Part shown: positions 17,406-27,600 of the stretch, one piece after another
How positions within the stretch are numbered: the stretch's first letter is position 1
Layout: each line of letters opens with the position of its first letter
Position numbers and translations under genes: made by a program
Assembly (NCBI GenBank): GCA_934101625.1
Contig: CAKORV010000001.1
Coordinates: 62,001-126,000 of the forward strand
Origin: an uncultured Bacilli bacterium
Lineage (GTDB): Bacteria; Bacillota_I; Bacilli_A; RF39; UBA660
Length of the DNA stretch: 64,000 nt
Direction: 5' to 3'
The notes under the pieces: model-generated
What the model saw: only the letters and a program-made list of their open reading frames with translations
Database searches by the model: none
Told to the model about the DNA's origin: nothing

Positions 17406-19289
17406 ATGAATGAGAAAGATTTAAGAAGTTATAATGTATTAAAAAGATATAAAGTTATAGGATTAGTTAATAAGGCTTTAGTAGTTAAGGATTCTGGATT
17501 TAAGGGATTAATGAATAAATCTAAAGAAAAAAAAGATTTAAAAAAATATAAATTGAAATCAGGAGAAGTATTAACTAATGAAGCTAAATTAAAACTAGAA
17601 GTTGGAAGTATAGATGTTGTATTAGAAAATTCTAATATGTATGAAGATGTTAGTAAAGAATTAAAAGATGAAAAAGTAACATATTATTATTTAAATGGAA
17701 CACAAAAAAGTAAACTTAATAAATTAAATAGCTTTGATTTTCCTAGATTATTTGTTAATCGTGCTTTTATATATGTTACTAATAAAAAAGTAAATGTTTC
17801 AGATTTTTATTATTGTATAAATGTAAATTATAAGAACTTAGATAAAATTAAAGAGATTTTAAATAGTAATGAAGGATTAAAATTATATGGAAATTATAAT
17901 ACAATAAATAATATTACTGTTAAAGCATCAACTTTCTTTAATGATATTGGTACCAATTATTATTCAGGTGGTGCAGAAAGATATTTAATTGATTTACATG
18001 AGGTATGTAATGAAATGGGATTTAATTTAGATATTTATCAAAATGGTTCTAAGCCTTATTTTAGAAAGTATAATAATATTAATGTTATTGGATTAAAACC
18101 TATTGGAATTAAAAATGCATTTAATTATGAATTTATGGATAGACAAACTAAAAATTATATTTATGAAACAAAGTTTAAGTCTAATTTGCATATTTATTCA
18201 GCTTTTCAAGAATGTTATCCAAATCATATAGGACCTTCTATTGGAATAAGTCATGGTATAAGTTGGGATAGTAAATGTAATAATTATCAAAATGGTATTG
18301 AGTTTTGGAATTCTAATAAGTGGTTTATTGATAGTGCTCATATGTGTGATAAATTAGTTTCTGTAGATACAAATACTGCTAATTGGTTTCAAACTATTAA
18401 TTTTGATATTGGAAATCGTAAATTTCATGTTATACCAAATTATGTTGATACTAAGGAATTTTCACCTAGAAAAGATTATTTAGAAAAGAGAGATAAAATA
18501 GTTATTACTTATCCAAGAAGACTTTATGAAGCAAGAGGTTTGTACATTACTTTAGATGTTGTTGATGATATTTTAGAAAAATATGATAATGTTGAATTTC
18601 ACTTTGTAGGTAAAGGCTTTCAAGAGGATTTAGATAAAGTTGAAGAAAAAGTTAAGAAATATAATGGTAGAGTTAAATGTTATAGTAAGAGCCCATATGA
18701 AATGCATGAAGTTTATAAAATGAGTGATATTAGCTTAATACCAACTCAATATAGTGAAGGAACAAGTTTATCATGTTTAGAAGCTATGGCATCTGGTAAT
18801 ATAGTGGTGGCAACTCGTATAGGAGGACTTACTGATTTAATTTTAAATGAATATAATGGATATTTAATTGAACCTGATAAAGATTCTTTGAAGGCTACAT
18901 TAGAGAAAATTTTAGATAATTTTGAATCTCATAAGGAAATGAAGAAAAATGCAATTAAAGTAGCAGAAAAATTTAATAAAAATACTTGGAAAGATAAGTG
19001 GAAACAAGTAATTTCTAGTATGAATTTAAAGGGTAATTCTAAAACTAATGAATTAGTTGAATTCTATTTAGAAGATGTTAAGTCTTTAGATGATAAAGTA
19101 TATGATTTAGTAAAAAAAGAATTGATTGATGGAAATTTGGTTTATCTTAAATTTAAGAATGCTTTAAAAAATGATAATCTTACTGGTAATTTATTACAAG
19201 TTGTTCCATATGATGAAGAAGTTGTATCAAAGGCAGTTAGAGTTTATTCTGATAAAAAGTTAAATATAAAAGATAGTATTGTTTTATAG
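17406..19289 (+). CDS. Large glycosyltransferase with C-terminal GT4 domain
   Basis: 627 residues. The first ~170 residues are Lys/Glu-rich and unrecognised. From about 180 (FFNDIGTNYYSGGAERYLIDL) to 545 it is a GT4-type glycosyltransferase, with VTYPRRLYEARG, DISLIPTQYSEGTSLSCLEAMASGNIVVATRIGG, and an E-x7-E-like motif. A charged tail of about 80 residues follows. Ribosome site AGAGGTG overlaps the end of the previous gene. The extra N- and C-terminal parts may position the acceptor. Confidence 0.8.
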   Translation: MNEKDLRSYNVLKRYKVIGLVNKALVVKDSGFKGLMNKSKEKKDLKKYKLKSGEVLTNEAKLKLEVGSIDVVLENSNMYEDVSKELKDEKVTYYYLNGTQKSKLNKLNSFDFPRLFVNRAFIYVTNKKVNVSDFYYCINVNYKNLDKIKEILNSNEGLKLYGNYNTINNITVKASTFFNDIGTNYYSGGAERYLIDLHEVCNEMGFNLDIYQNGSKPYFRKYNNINVIGLKPIGIKNAFNYEFMDRQTKNYIYETKFKSNLHIYSAFQECYPNHIGPSIGISHGISWDSKCNNYQNGIEFWNSNKWFIDSAHMCDKLVSVDTNTANWFQTINFDIGNRKFHVIPNYVDTKEFSPRKDYLEKRDKIVITYPRRLYEARGLYITLDVVDDILEKYDNVEFHFVGKGFQEDLDKVEEKVKKYNGRVKCYSKSPYEMHEVYKMSDISLIPTQYSEGTSLSCLEAMASGNIVVATRIGGLTDLILNEYNGYLIEPDKDSLKATLEKILDNFESHKEMKKNAIKVAEKFNKNTWKDKWKQVISSMNLKGNSKTNELVEFYLEDVKSLDDKVYDLVKKELIDGNLVYLKFKNALKNDNLTGNLLQVVPYDEEVVSKAVRVYSDKKLNIKDSIVL

Positions 19290-19307
19290 AAAGAGAGGAT
19301 TTATTAT

Positions 19308-20414
19308 ATGATAAAAGTTATGACTATTTTTGGAACTAGGCCAGAAGCTATTAAAATGGCTCCACTAGTTAAAGAGTTGAAATCAAGGAGTGAAATTGAA
19401 ACAACAATATGTGTTACTGCTCAACATAGAGAAATGCTTGATCAAGTATTAAATACATTTAATATTGTACCTGATTATGATTTAAATATTATGAAACAAG
19501 GTCAAACTTTAGGTGATATTACAAGTAGAGTTCTTACTGAAATTGATTCGGTTATTAAAGAAGTAAAACCTGATATTATATTAGTTCATGGAGATACTAC
19601 TACGACTTTTGCTGGGGCCTTAGCAGCTTTTTATAATCAAGTGTCTATTGGACATGTAGAGGCAGGTTTAAGAACTTATGACAAATATTCTCCATATCCA
19701 GAAGAAATGAATAGACAAATGGTTAGTTGCTTAGCCGATATGCATTTTGCTCCCACTTTGTTAAGTAAACAAAATTTATTAAATGAAGGTAAGGATGAAA
19801 AAAATATTTATGTTACTGGTAATACTGCGATTGATGCAATGAAAATGACTGTTTCTAAAGATTATACAAATGAAACTCTAGATTGGGTAAAGGATTCTAG
19901 AATGATATTATTGACTGCACATAGAAGAGAAAATTTAGGAGATCCTATGTATAATATTTTTAGAGCTGTTAAAAGAATTGTTGATGAGTTTGATGATGTT
20001 AAAGTGGTTTATCCAATACATTTAAATCCTAAAGTAAGACAAATAGCTAATGAAGTTTTTGGGGATAATGATAAAGTAAGATTAATAGAACCTTTAGAAG
20101 TATTTGATTTTCATAATTTTCAAAATAAGTCTTATATTATTCTTACTGATAGTGGTGGTATTCAAGAAGAAGCACCTTCTTTAGGGAAACCTGTTTTAGT
20201 TTTAAGAGATACTACAGAAAGACCAGAGGGTATTGAAGCAGGAACACTTAAATTAGCAGGTACTGATGAAGAAACTATTTATCAAATGACAAAGGAATTA
20301 TTAACTAATAAAGAAGAATATGATAAAATGTCTCATGCAAGTAATCCTTATGGAGATGGTGAGGCAAGTAGAAGAATAGTAGATGCTATAATAAATAAAT
20401 TTGGAAATAAATAA
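19308..20414 (+). CDS. wecB: UDP-N-acetylglucosamine 2-epimerase (non-hydrolysing)
   Basis: 368 residues. TIFGTRPEAIKMAPLVKEL, HGDTTTTFAGALAAFY, GHVEAGLRTYDKYSPYPEE, LTAHRRENLG and LTDSGGIQEEAPSLGKPVLVLRDTTERPEG are diagnostic. It interconverts UDP-GlcNAc and UDP-ManNAc, supplying ManNAc for a teichoic acid-type linkage unit or capsule (MnaA role). The location after TagO and the TagGH-type exporter supports this. Confidence 0.96.
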   Translation: MIKVMTIFGTRPEAIKMAPLVKELKSRSEIETTICVTAQHREMLDQVLNTFNIVPDYDLNIMKQGQTLGDITSRVLTEIDSVIKEVKPDIILVHGDTTTTFAGALAAFYNQVSIGHVEAGLRTYDKYSPYPEEMNRQMVSCLADMHFAPTLLSKQNLLNEGKDEKNIYVTGNTAIDAMKMTVSKDYTNETLDWVKDSRMILLTAHRRENLGDPMYNIFRAVKRIVDEFDDVKVVYPIHLNPKVRQIANEVFGDNDKVRLIEPLEVFDFHNFQNKSYIILTDSGGIQEEAPSLGKPVLVLRDTTERPEGIEAGTLKLAGTDEETIYQMTKELLTNKEEYDKMSHASNPYGDGEASRRIVDAIINKFGNK

Positions 20415-20425
20415 TAGAGATAATT

Positions 20426-21568
20426 ATGATAAAAAAAATTAAAGAATATAATAATTTAAGAAAGTATTTAAAGTATATTAATAATTTATATGGTGAGTAT
20501 TTTTTAAAGGATATTATGCCTGAGTTTAAAACTATAAAAAAGAATATTGATAATGGTGTTTATAAAGGTATTATTGTTTATTCTACTGCTGTAATGTGGG
20601 AACCAATACAAAGACCACACCATTTTCTTAAAAGTTTTGCTGAGGATGGCTATTTATGTTTCTTTTGTGAAACTAATTTAAAAGAAAATTATATTATTAA
20701 GGAAAAATTTAAAAATGTTTATTTGGTTAATGGTGAAGAAAAGTTAATATCGTTGATTAAAGATCAGAAAGTTATATTTTTAATTACATATTTTTTACAG
20801 TATGTATTTGCTAGATATTTTGATAATAAAATTGTTTGGTTTGATTTATTGGATAGGTTAGACTTTATGTCATATCATAATTTATATTCTAAAAAAGTAT
20901 ATAGTGAGATTATAAAAAATGCAGATATTATAACATATACAAGTAATAATTTAAAACACTATTTAAATGGTAATAAAAATGCTATTTTGGTACCTAATGG
21001 TGCTAATGTAGAGGATTTTAAAATTGAGAATGATTGTATTGTACCAAATGACATGGAGAATATTTTAAAAGATAATAAACCTGTATTGGGATATTTTGGT
21101 GCTATTGAGAAGTGGTTTGATTTTAAATTGATTAATACTTTAGATAAATCTGATAAATATAATGTTGTTTTGATTGGTAAAATAGGTGATAACTTAAATT
21201 ATGAAAAGTATAATTTTAAAAATGTACATTTTTTAGGACCAAAACCATTTAATGAACTTAAAAATTATGCAAAGTATTTTGATGTTGCGATGATACCTTT
21301 TATTGTTAATAAATTAACTAATACTGTGTCACCGGTCAAGTTTTATGAATATATGGCTTTAGGATTACCTGTTATAACTACACCTATTTATGAAATGAAA
21401 CAATATAAATTAAGTGTTTTAAAATTTGTTAATATAGATAATGTCATAAAGGAAACTGATATATTATTAAATATGGATAAAAAAATTATAAAAGAAACTA
21501 CTAAAAAGGTTGCTGATGATAATACATGGAAGGAAAGAATTAAGGTAGTTAAGGAAAAATTAAGATAA
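20426..21568 (+). CDS. Glycosyltransferase, TuaH-like
   Basis: 380 residues. STAVMWEPIQRPHHFLKSFA near the N-terminus is a motif seen in TuaH-like enzymes of teichuronic acid and related glycan clusters; MIPFIVNKLTNTVSPVKFYEYMALGLPVI forms the donor site. It is paralogous to the 16,203 product. Weak ribosome site (AGAGATAATT), so expression may be coupled to the epimerase gene 12 bases upstream. Confidence 0.75.
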   Translation: MIKKIKEYNNLRKYLKYINNLYGEYFLKDIMPEFKTIKKNIDNGVYKGIIVYSTAVMWEPIQRPHHFLKSFAEDGYLCFFCETNLKENYIIKEKFKNVYLVNGEEKLISLIKDQKVIFLITYFLQYVFARYFDNKIVWFDLLDRLDFMSYHNLYSKKVYSEIIKNADIITYTSNNLKHYLNGNKNAILVPNGANVEDFKIENDCIVPNDMENILKDNKPVLGYFGAIEKWFDFKLINTLDKSDKYNVVLIGKIGDNLNYEKYNFKNVHFLGPKPFNELKNYAKYFDVAMIPFIVNKLTNTVSPVKFYEYMALGLPVITTPIYEMKQYKLSVLKFVNIDNVIKETDILLNMDKKIIKETTKKVADDNTWKERIKVVKEKLR

Positions 21569-21724
21569 TAGAAATATTGTCTTTTTTTAAAGTTCTTAGG
21601 AAAATGTGATAGTGTTTTGGTTAATCTTTATGTTAATATTCTATATAGTTTTAGTTAATAACATTTAAATTGCATTTCATACACACTTATAGTATAATTG
21701 TTGTTAGTAAGGAAAAGTGATTTT

Positions 21725-22342
21725 ATGAAAGTAATTGGTGTATATAGAAAATGTGATTTTGTTACTATGTTAGGGACGTGTTTCGCTATTAGTGGAATTA
21801 TTTGTGCTTATAATTTTAAAACAACATTTGCAGTTTTTTGTTTAATTTTTGCAGCTATTTGTGATGCATTTGATGGAGTAGTTGCTAGAAGGTTTTTTAG
21901 TTTGAAAGAACATCAGATATATGGAATTGAGTTAGATAGTTTAAGTGACGCTATTAGTTTTGGAGTACTTCCAATGTTAATATCTTTAAATTTAACAGTA
22001 CAAAATGTTTATACTTATGCTATTAGTGTGTTTTTTGTATTATGTGGTGTCATAAGATTAGCATACTTTAATATGTTATCTACTACTAAAAAAGGTAAAC
22101 ATGATGAATTTTTAGGTGTTCCTATTACAGCAAGTGCTATAGTAATACCTATGGTATATTTTGTTACATTTTTAATAGGTAGAAAGTTTAGATATATAAT
22201 ATTTCCAGTAACATTACTTTTACTTGGTTTATCTTATATAATACCTATTAAATTAAAAAAACCAACAGCTAGAGAAAAAATTATGTTGTCAATTATGGGA
22301 ATTATAGCTATAATAGTATGTATACTTAAAATAAAATTTTAA
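21725..22342 (+). CDS. pssA: CDP-diacylglycerol--serine O-phosphatidyltransferase
   Basis: About 205 residues from ATG 21725 (AAGGAAAAGTGATTTT upstream); a TTG at 21698 is less likely. The CDP-alcohol phosphotransferase motif is complete: DAFDGVVARR ... GIELDSLSDA (DG-x2-AR-x8-G-x3-D-x3-D). FLGVPITASA matches PssA-type enzymes better than PgsA. Product phosphatidylserine is the substrate of the Psd encoded at the left end of this window. It has a promoter-like ATAGTATAATT upstream. Confidence 0.85.
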   Translation: MKVIGVYRKCDFVTMLGTCFAISGIICAYNFKTTFAVFCLIFAAICDAFDGVVARRFFSLKEHQIYGIELDSLSDAISFGVLPMLISLNLTVQNVYTYAISVFFVLCGVIRLAYFNMLSTTKKGKHDEFLGVPITASAIVIPMVYFVTFLIGRKFRYIIFPVTLLLLGLSYIIPIKLKKPTAREKIMLSIMGIIAIIVCILKIKF

Positions 22343-22407
22343 TAGAATTTTATTTTTTTTTAAATATTATTACTATTGCATGGTATAATATTAACAAGAG
22401 GAGTATT

Positions 22408-24009
22408 ATGAAGAAAATTACAATATTGTCTTTACATTTAGGTGTAGGTGGAATAGAAAAGTATATTTCTAGTTTAAGTAAAATGTTATGTGATGATTAT
22501 GAAATAGAAATGATTATTACATATAAACTTAAAGAAGTACCATCATTTAATATAAATAATAAGATAAAAATTACATATTTAATAGATGGTGGACCTAATA
22601 AAGATGAGATAAAAAAATGTATTAGAAGAAAGAAATATTTTAAATTAATAACTGAATTATTTAAGGCTGTTAAAATATTAAGATTGAAGAAATCTAGAAC
22701 TAAGAAAGCACTTAAAGAGTTAGATACTGATTATTTGATTACTACTAGAACATATGAAACTAAGTTAGCTAATAAAATACTTAAGAAAAGTAATATTAAA
22801 TTAATAGCAACAGATCATAATTATCCTAGTAAAAAATATAAGAAGGAATTAATTATGAGTACTACTAATTATGATAGATTAATTTTAGTTAATAGTGAAA
22901 TAAGAGATATTTATAGAAAAGAAATAGGACTTAAAGCAGTAAGTATAAATAATTTTATAGATGAAATATCTAAGGAAAAGAGTGATTTAAGTACTAAAAA
23001 TATTATAGCAGTAGGTAGACTTTCTAAGGAAAAAGGTTTTATTGATTTAATTGATATAATGTCTATTATAGTTAAAATGGATAAAGATGTTAAGTTAACT
23101 TTAGTAGGTGATGGGGAAGAGAAAGAAAATATTCAAAATAGAATTAAAGAACTTAAGTTAGAGAATAATATTAGATTAACTGGTTTCTTAAACCAAGAAG
23201 AGATTAGAAGTGAACTTTTAAAGTCTAGTATATTTTGCATGACTAGTTTAGTTGAAAGTTTTGGATTAGTAATATTAGAATCAATGAATATGGGAGTACC
23301 AGTAGTTGCTTTTGATTCTTCTGTTGGACCTAGAGTTCTTTTAAGTGATGGAAAAGGTATCTTAATTAAGGATAGAAATAAAGAAGAGTTTGCTAAGTGT
23401 GTTATAGATTTATTAAATAATAATAAAGTATTAAAAAGATTTGCTAATAATGCTAAGAAAAGTGTTGAAGAATATACTCCTGATGTTATAAAGAAAGAGT
23501 GGTTATCTTTATTAAAAGAAGTAGGTAATTGTAGTAGAAAAAGAGTTATGTTTATATCTAGTACTGGTGGACATTTAAATGAAATGTTGATGCTTAAAAG
23601 TATGTTTAATAAGTATAATTATTCTTTAATTACTGAGAATACTGAGTCTAATAAAAATCTTAAGAATAAGTATGGTAGAAAAAGAGTAGGTATGATGATT
23701 TTTGGAACTAGAAAGCATATGTTTACTTATGTGTTTAAGATAATTATGAATTCATTTAGAAGTTTATATTATTATATTAAGTTTAGACCACAATATATTA
23801 TTTCTACTGGAGCGCATACAGCTGGACCAATGTGTTTATTAGGACATATTTTAGGTAGTAAGATAATTTTTATAGAAACATTTGCTAATAGTGAAACAAA
23901 GACTATAACAGGTAGTTTAGTTTATAAATTTGCTGATTTGTTTATAGTTCAATGGGAAAGTATGTTAGATAATTATCCTGATGCAACATTTGGGGGGTGG
24001 ATATATTGA
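22408..24009 (+). CDS. Fused GT4 glycosyltransferase and Alg14-like subunit
   Basis: 533 residues in two parts. Residues 1-~370 are a GT4 glycosyltransferase (LSLHLGVGGIEKYISSL; AVGRLSKEKGFIDLID; SLVESFGLVILESMNMGVPVVAFD). Residues ~375-533 are an Alg14/PssD/EpsE-like domain (VMFISSTGGHLNEMLMLK; IISTGAHTAGPMCLLGHILG; FIETFANSETKT). The Alg14 part anchors and completes an Alg13-type catalytic subunit, encoded directly downstream. Such fusions would couple two consecutive sugar additions. AAGAGGAG precedes the start. Confidence 0.85.
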   Translation: MKKITILSLHLGVGGIEKYISSLSKMLCDDYEIEMIITYKLKEVPSFNINNKIKITYLIDGGPNKDEIKKCIRRKKYFKLITELFKAVKILRLKKSRTKKALKELDTDYLITTRTYETKLANKILKKSNIKLIATDHNYPSKKYKKELIMSTTNYDRLILVNSEIRDIYRKEIGLKAVSINNFIDEISKEKSDLSTKNIIAVGRLSKEKGFIDLIDIMSIIVKMDKDVKLTLVGDGEEKENIQNRIKELKLENNIRLTGFLNQEEIRSELLKSSIFCMTSLVESFGLVILESMNMGVPVVAFDSSVGPRVLLSDGKGILIKDRNKEEFAKCVIDLLNNNKVLKRFANNAKKSVEEYTPDVIKKEWLSLLKEVGNCSRKRVMFISSTGGHLNEMLMLKSMFNKYNYSLITENTESNKNLKNKYGRKRVGMMIFGTRKHMFTYVFKIIMNSFRSLYYYIKFRPQYIISTGAHTAGPMCLLGHILGSKIIFIETFANSETKTITGSLVYKFADLFIVQWESMLDNYPDATFGGWIY

Positions 24010-24485
24010 TATTTGTAACTGTAGGTACACAAGATGCACCTTTTGATAGGCTTTTGAAGGCAGTTGATAAGTGCATATTTGATGGTACTATTAAAGAAGA
24101 AGTAATAGTGCAATGTGGTAAAACTAAATTTAAGTCTAAAAATATGAAAATGGTTAATTTACTTCCAATGGATGAATTTAAAAAGATAGTAAGTGAGGCA
24201 AGTCTTATAATAGCGCATGGTGGAGTAGGTACTATAACTGATGGAATAAATAATGGTAAAGTTGTAATTGCTTGCCCAAGACTAGCAAAGTATAAAGAAG
24301 CTGTTAATGATCATCAATTACAAATTATTAAACAATTTGCTAAAATGGGATTTATTATTCCTTGTTATGATCCAAAGGATTTAAAAAAGGCTATAGAAGA
24401 TTCTAAGAAATTTAAAAATAAAAAGTATAAGAGTAATACTAATAATATGGTAAAACTTATAGAGAATTTTATTGATAATAATTAA
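24006..24485 (+). CDS. Alg13-like glycosyltransferase subunit (PssE/EpsF type)
   Basis: About 159 residues. Start read as TTG 24006, six bases after GGGGGGTGG; this gives the usual MIFVTVGTQDAPFDRLL beginning and an overlap (TTGA) with the stop of the GT4-Alg14 gene. An in-frame GTG at 23997 lies inside the ribosome site. ASLIIAHGGVGTITDGIN and HQLQIIKQFAKMG are the Alg13/MurG-like donor-binding motifs. It works with the Alg14 domain upstream to add the second sugar on a lipid-linked intermediate. Confidence 0.88.
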   Translation: MIFVTVGTQDAPFDRLLKAVDKCIFDGTIKEEVIVQCGKTKFKSKNMKMVNLLPMDEFKKIVSEASLIIAHGGVGTITDGINNGKVVIACPRLAKYKEAVNDHQLQIIKQFAKMGFIIPCYDPKDLKKAIEDSKKFKNKKYKSNTNNMVKLIENFIDNN

Positions 24486-24504
24486 GACCTTAGAGTCTTT
24501 TTTT
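24484..24504 (+). terminator. Terminator at the end of the glycopolymer locus
   Basis: AAGAC/GTCTT stem with a short loop, followed by eight Ts. The stop codon TAA (24483-24485) enters the stem. Confidence 0.7.
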
Positions 24505-24519
24505 ATTAAGTTAATTTTT

Positions 24520-24588
24520 ATTCGTATGAAAAATATGCATTTATAGCACAATATTCGTATGAGAAAATTGCAATACATTAACGTTAAT
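24520..24588 (+). promoter_or_regulatory. Direct repeats and a palindrome upstream of nifJ
   Basis: ATTCGTATGA occurs at 24520-24529 and again at 24553-24562, 33 bases apart (about three helical turns). A perfect 12-base palindrome ATTAACGTTAAT follows at 24577-24588. The nifJ start is 81 bases downstream. The layout suggests binding sites for a regulator, which cannot be named. Confidence 0.4.
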
Positions 24589-24668
24589 TATAAATTTATA
24601 TTATTTTAATACCTTATAAAGACTTTTTATTAAAAATTTGGTAAAATTATATTAGGATAGGTGATAAG

Positions 24669-27600
24669 ATGAAAATAACAAGTGTAATGGATGGAAATGA
24701 AGCGTGTTTAACTGCAGCTTATAATTTTACTGAAGTAAGTGGGATTTATCCAATAACTCCTTCTAGCGCTATGGCAACTATGTGTGATAAATGGGCAAGT
24801 ATGGGGAGAAAAAATATATTTAATGAAAAAGTAAGTGTTATTGAAATGCAAAGTGAAGCAGGTGCTAGTGCAATGATGCATGGAGCTCTACAAAGCGGTA
24901 GACTTGCAACTACATTTACTGCTAGTCAAGGATTATTATTAATGATACCTAGTATGTATAAGATGGCTGGAGAACTTTTACCTGGTGTTATTCATGTGGC
25001 AGCTAGAAGTTTATCTACACATGCATTATCTATATTTGGAGATCATCAAGATATATATAGTACTAGAAGTACAGGTTTCGCTATTTTAAGTAGTGCTTCT
25101 GTTCAAGACGCATATAATTTAGCATTAGTTAGTCATTTATCTAGTATTAAGGGAAGAGTACCTTTTTTACACTTTTTTGATGGATTTAGAACAAGTCATG
25201 AATTAAATAAAATATATACTTTAGAAAGTGATGATATAAAACCATTAATAGATATGGAAAGTGTATATAGATTTAGAAATAATAGTTTAAATATAGGTAA
25301 AAGTATTACAAGAGGATGTAGTGAAACTGAAGATGTTTATTTTCAAAATACAGAAGTTAGAAATAAATATTATGAAGAGTTACCTGATATAGTAAATAAA
25401 TATATGGAAGATATAAATGAAATTAGTGGTGAAAACTATAAACCATTTAATTATTATGGAGATAGGAATGCTAAACATGTTATTGTAGCTATGGGAAGTG
25501 TTACAGATACTATTAGAAGTGTTGTGGATGATTTAAATAATAATGGTTATAGTACAGGGGTTATTGTTGTTAGACTTTATAGGCCTTGGAGTTCTAAATA
25601 TTTCTTAAGTGTTTTACCTAAAAGTGTTGAAAAAATTACAGTACTTGATAGAACTAAAGAAGCAGGTAGTTTAGCTGAACCACTTTATTTAGATGTTGTT
25701 ATGTCTTTAAAAGGAGAAAACATTGATATAGTAGGTGGAAGATATGGTTTATCTAGTAAAAATGTGGGACCAGAGGATATTAAAGCAGTATTTGATAATA
25801 TGGAAAAAATGAAAATGAAAGATCATTTTACATTAGGTATTATAGATGATGTTACTAATACTAGTTTAACTGTTAAAGAATATAATCTCAAAACTGATTA
25901 TAAAGAAATTAAAGTGTTTGGTTTTGGTTCAGATGGAATGGTAAGTGCTAGTAAGAATATAATTAAAGTAATTGGAAGTAAACCTGAAAATTATGTACAG
26001 GGGTATTTTGAATATGATTCTAAAAAAAGTGGTGGTGTTACAATTAGTCATTTAAGAATTAGTAAAAATAAAATAAATGCTCCTTATTATTTGACAAGTC
26101 CTAATTTAGTTGTAGTTTCTAAAGATTCTTATTTGAGTAAATATGATTTATTAGAAGGTATTAAAAATAATGGTATTCTCCTTATTAATAGTAGTATGAA
26201 TGATATTGATCTTAATAAGTGTATGACATTAAAGATGAAAGAAACTATTAAAAATAATAATATTAAAGTTTTTATAAGTGATGCTGATAGTTTATCTAAG
26301 AAATATAATTTAAATGGTAAAATTAATAATGTTATCTCTTTCTATATATTAAAAATGCTTGGACTTAGTGGAGAAGATTTAGTTAAGTTTAAAGAAATGG
26401 TAAGAAAGACTTATAGTGATAAGGGTAATGATGTTGTTTTAAATAATATAAATGCTATAGATGAGAGTATTGATTATTTAAGAGAATTTGATAAGAAAGT
26501 GTTAACTTTTGAAAGTGAAGAAGATAAAGATTACACTATGATTGACAAGATGATTATTAGAAGAGGTAATATGCTTAAAGTTAGTGATTTTATTAATCAT
26601 GAAGATGGTACTTTTGAAGGTGGAAGTAGTGCTTCTGATAAGAGAAAGATATCTAATTTAGTACCTAATTGGTGTAAAGAAAATTGTATTCAATGTAATA
26701 AGTGTGCATTCATTTGTCCACATTCAGTTATTAAACCAGTTTCTTTGACAGAAGAGGATGTAAATAGAAGTCCTATTAAGAAGGAAGAAACCATTAAAAG
26801 TATGGGAGAAGAGAATAAAGGATTTTACATAAGCATTAATAGTGATAATTGTACTGGATGTACATTGTGTTCTAAAGTTTGCCCTGGAAAGAATGGAGAG
26901 AAAGCTTTAGTAATGGGTAGTCCTATTAAAGATGAAGATATGATTTGTGACTATTTTAAAGATAATGTTTGTAATGATGAACATTTTTCTAAGTTTAGTG
27001 TTAAAGGACTTGGATTTATTAAGCCTGATTTAGAGTTTCCTGGTGCTTGTGCTGGTTGTGGTGAGACTGTTTATTTAAAGACTTTAACAAGTTTATTTAA
27101 GGGAGAAATAGTTATTAGTAACGCTACTGGATGTAGTTCTATTTATGGAGCAAGTTTACCTTGTACACCTTATAAAACACCATGGATAAGTTCTCTTTTT
27201 GAAGATAATGCTGAGTTTGGATATGGAATTTATACTGGGTATAAGAATGCTAGAAATAGAATAAAAGAGATTATGATAGAAACTAAGGATGAGGTTAGTA
27301 AAGAGGTAAAAGATACTTATAAGTTATGGATAGATAATAGTGAAGATGTAAATATTACTAATGAGGTAAAGGAAAAATTAAGTAAATCTAGTATACCAAG
27401 TGAGCTTAGAAGTTTGTTAGATTATATACCTTCTAGAAAAGTTTGGATAGTAGGTGGAGATGGATGGGCTTATGATATTGGTTATGGTGGACTTGATCAT
27501 GTTCTTAGAAGTGGTGATAATGTTAAAGTTTTGGTTTTAGATACTGAGGTTTATTCTAATACTGGTGGTCAGACATCTAAATCAACTAGAATTGGGGCAA

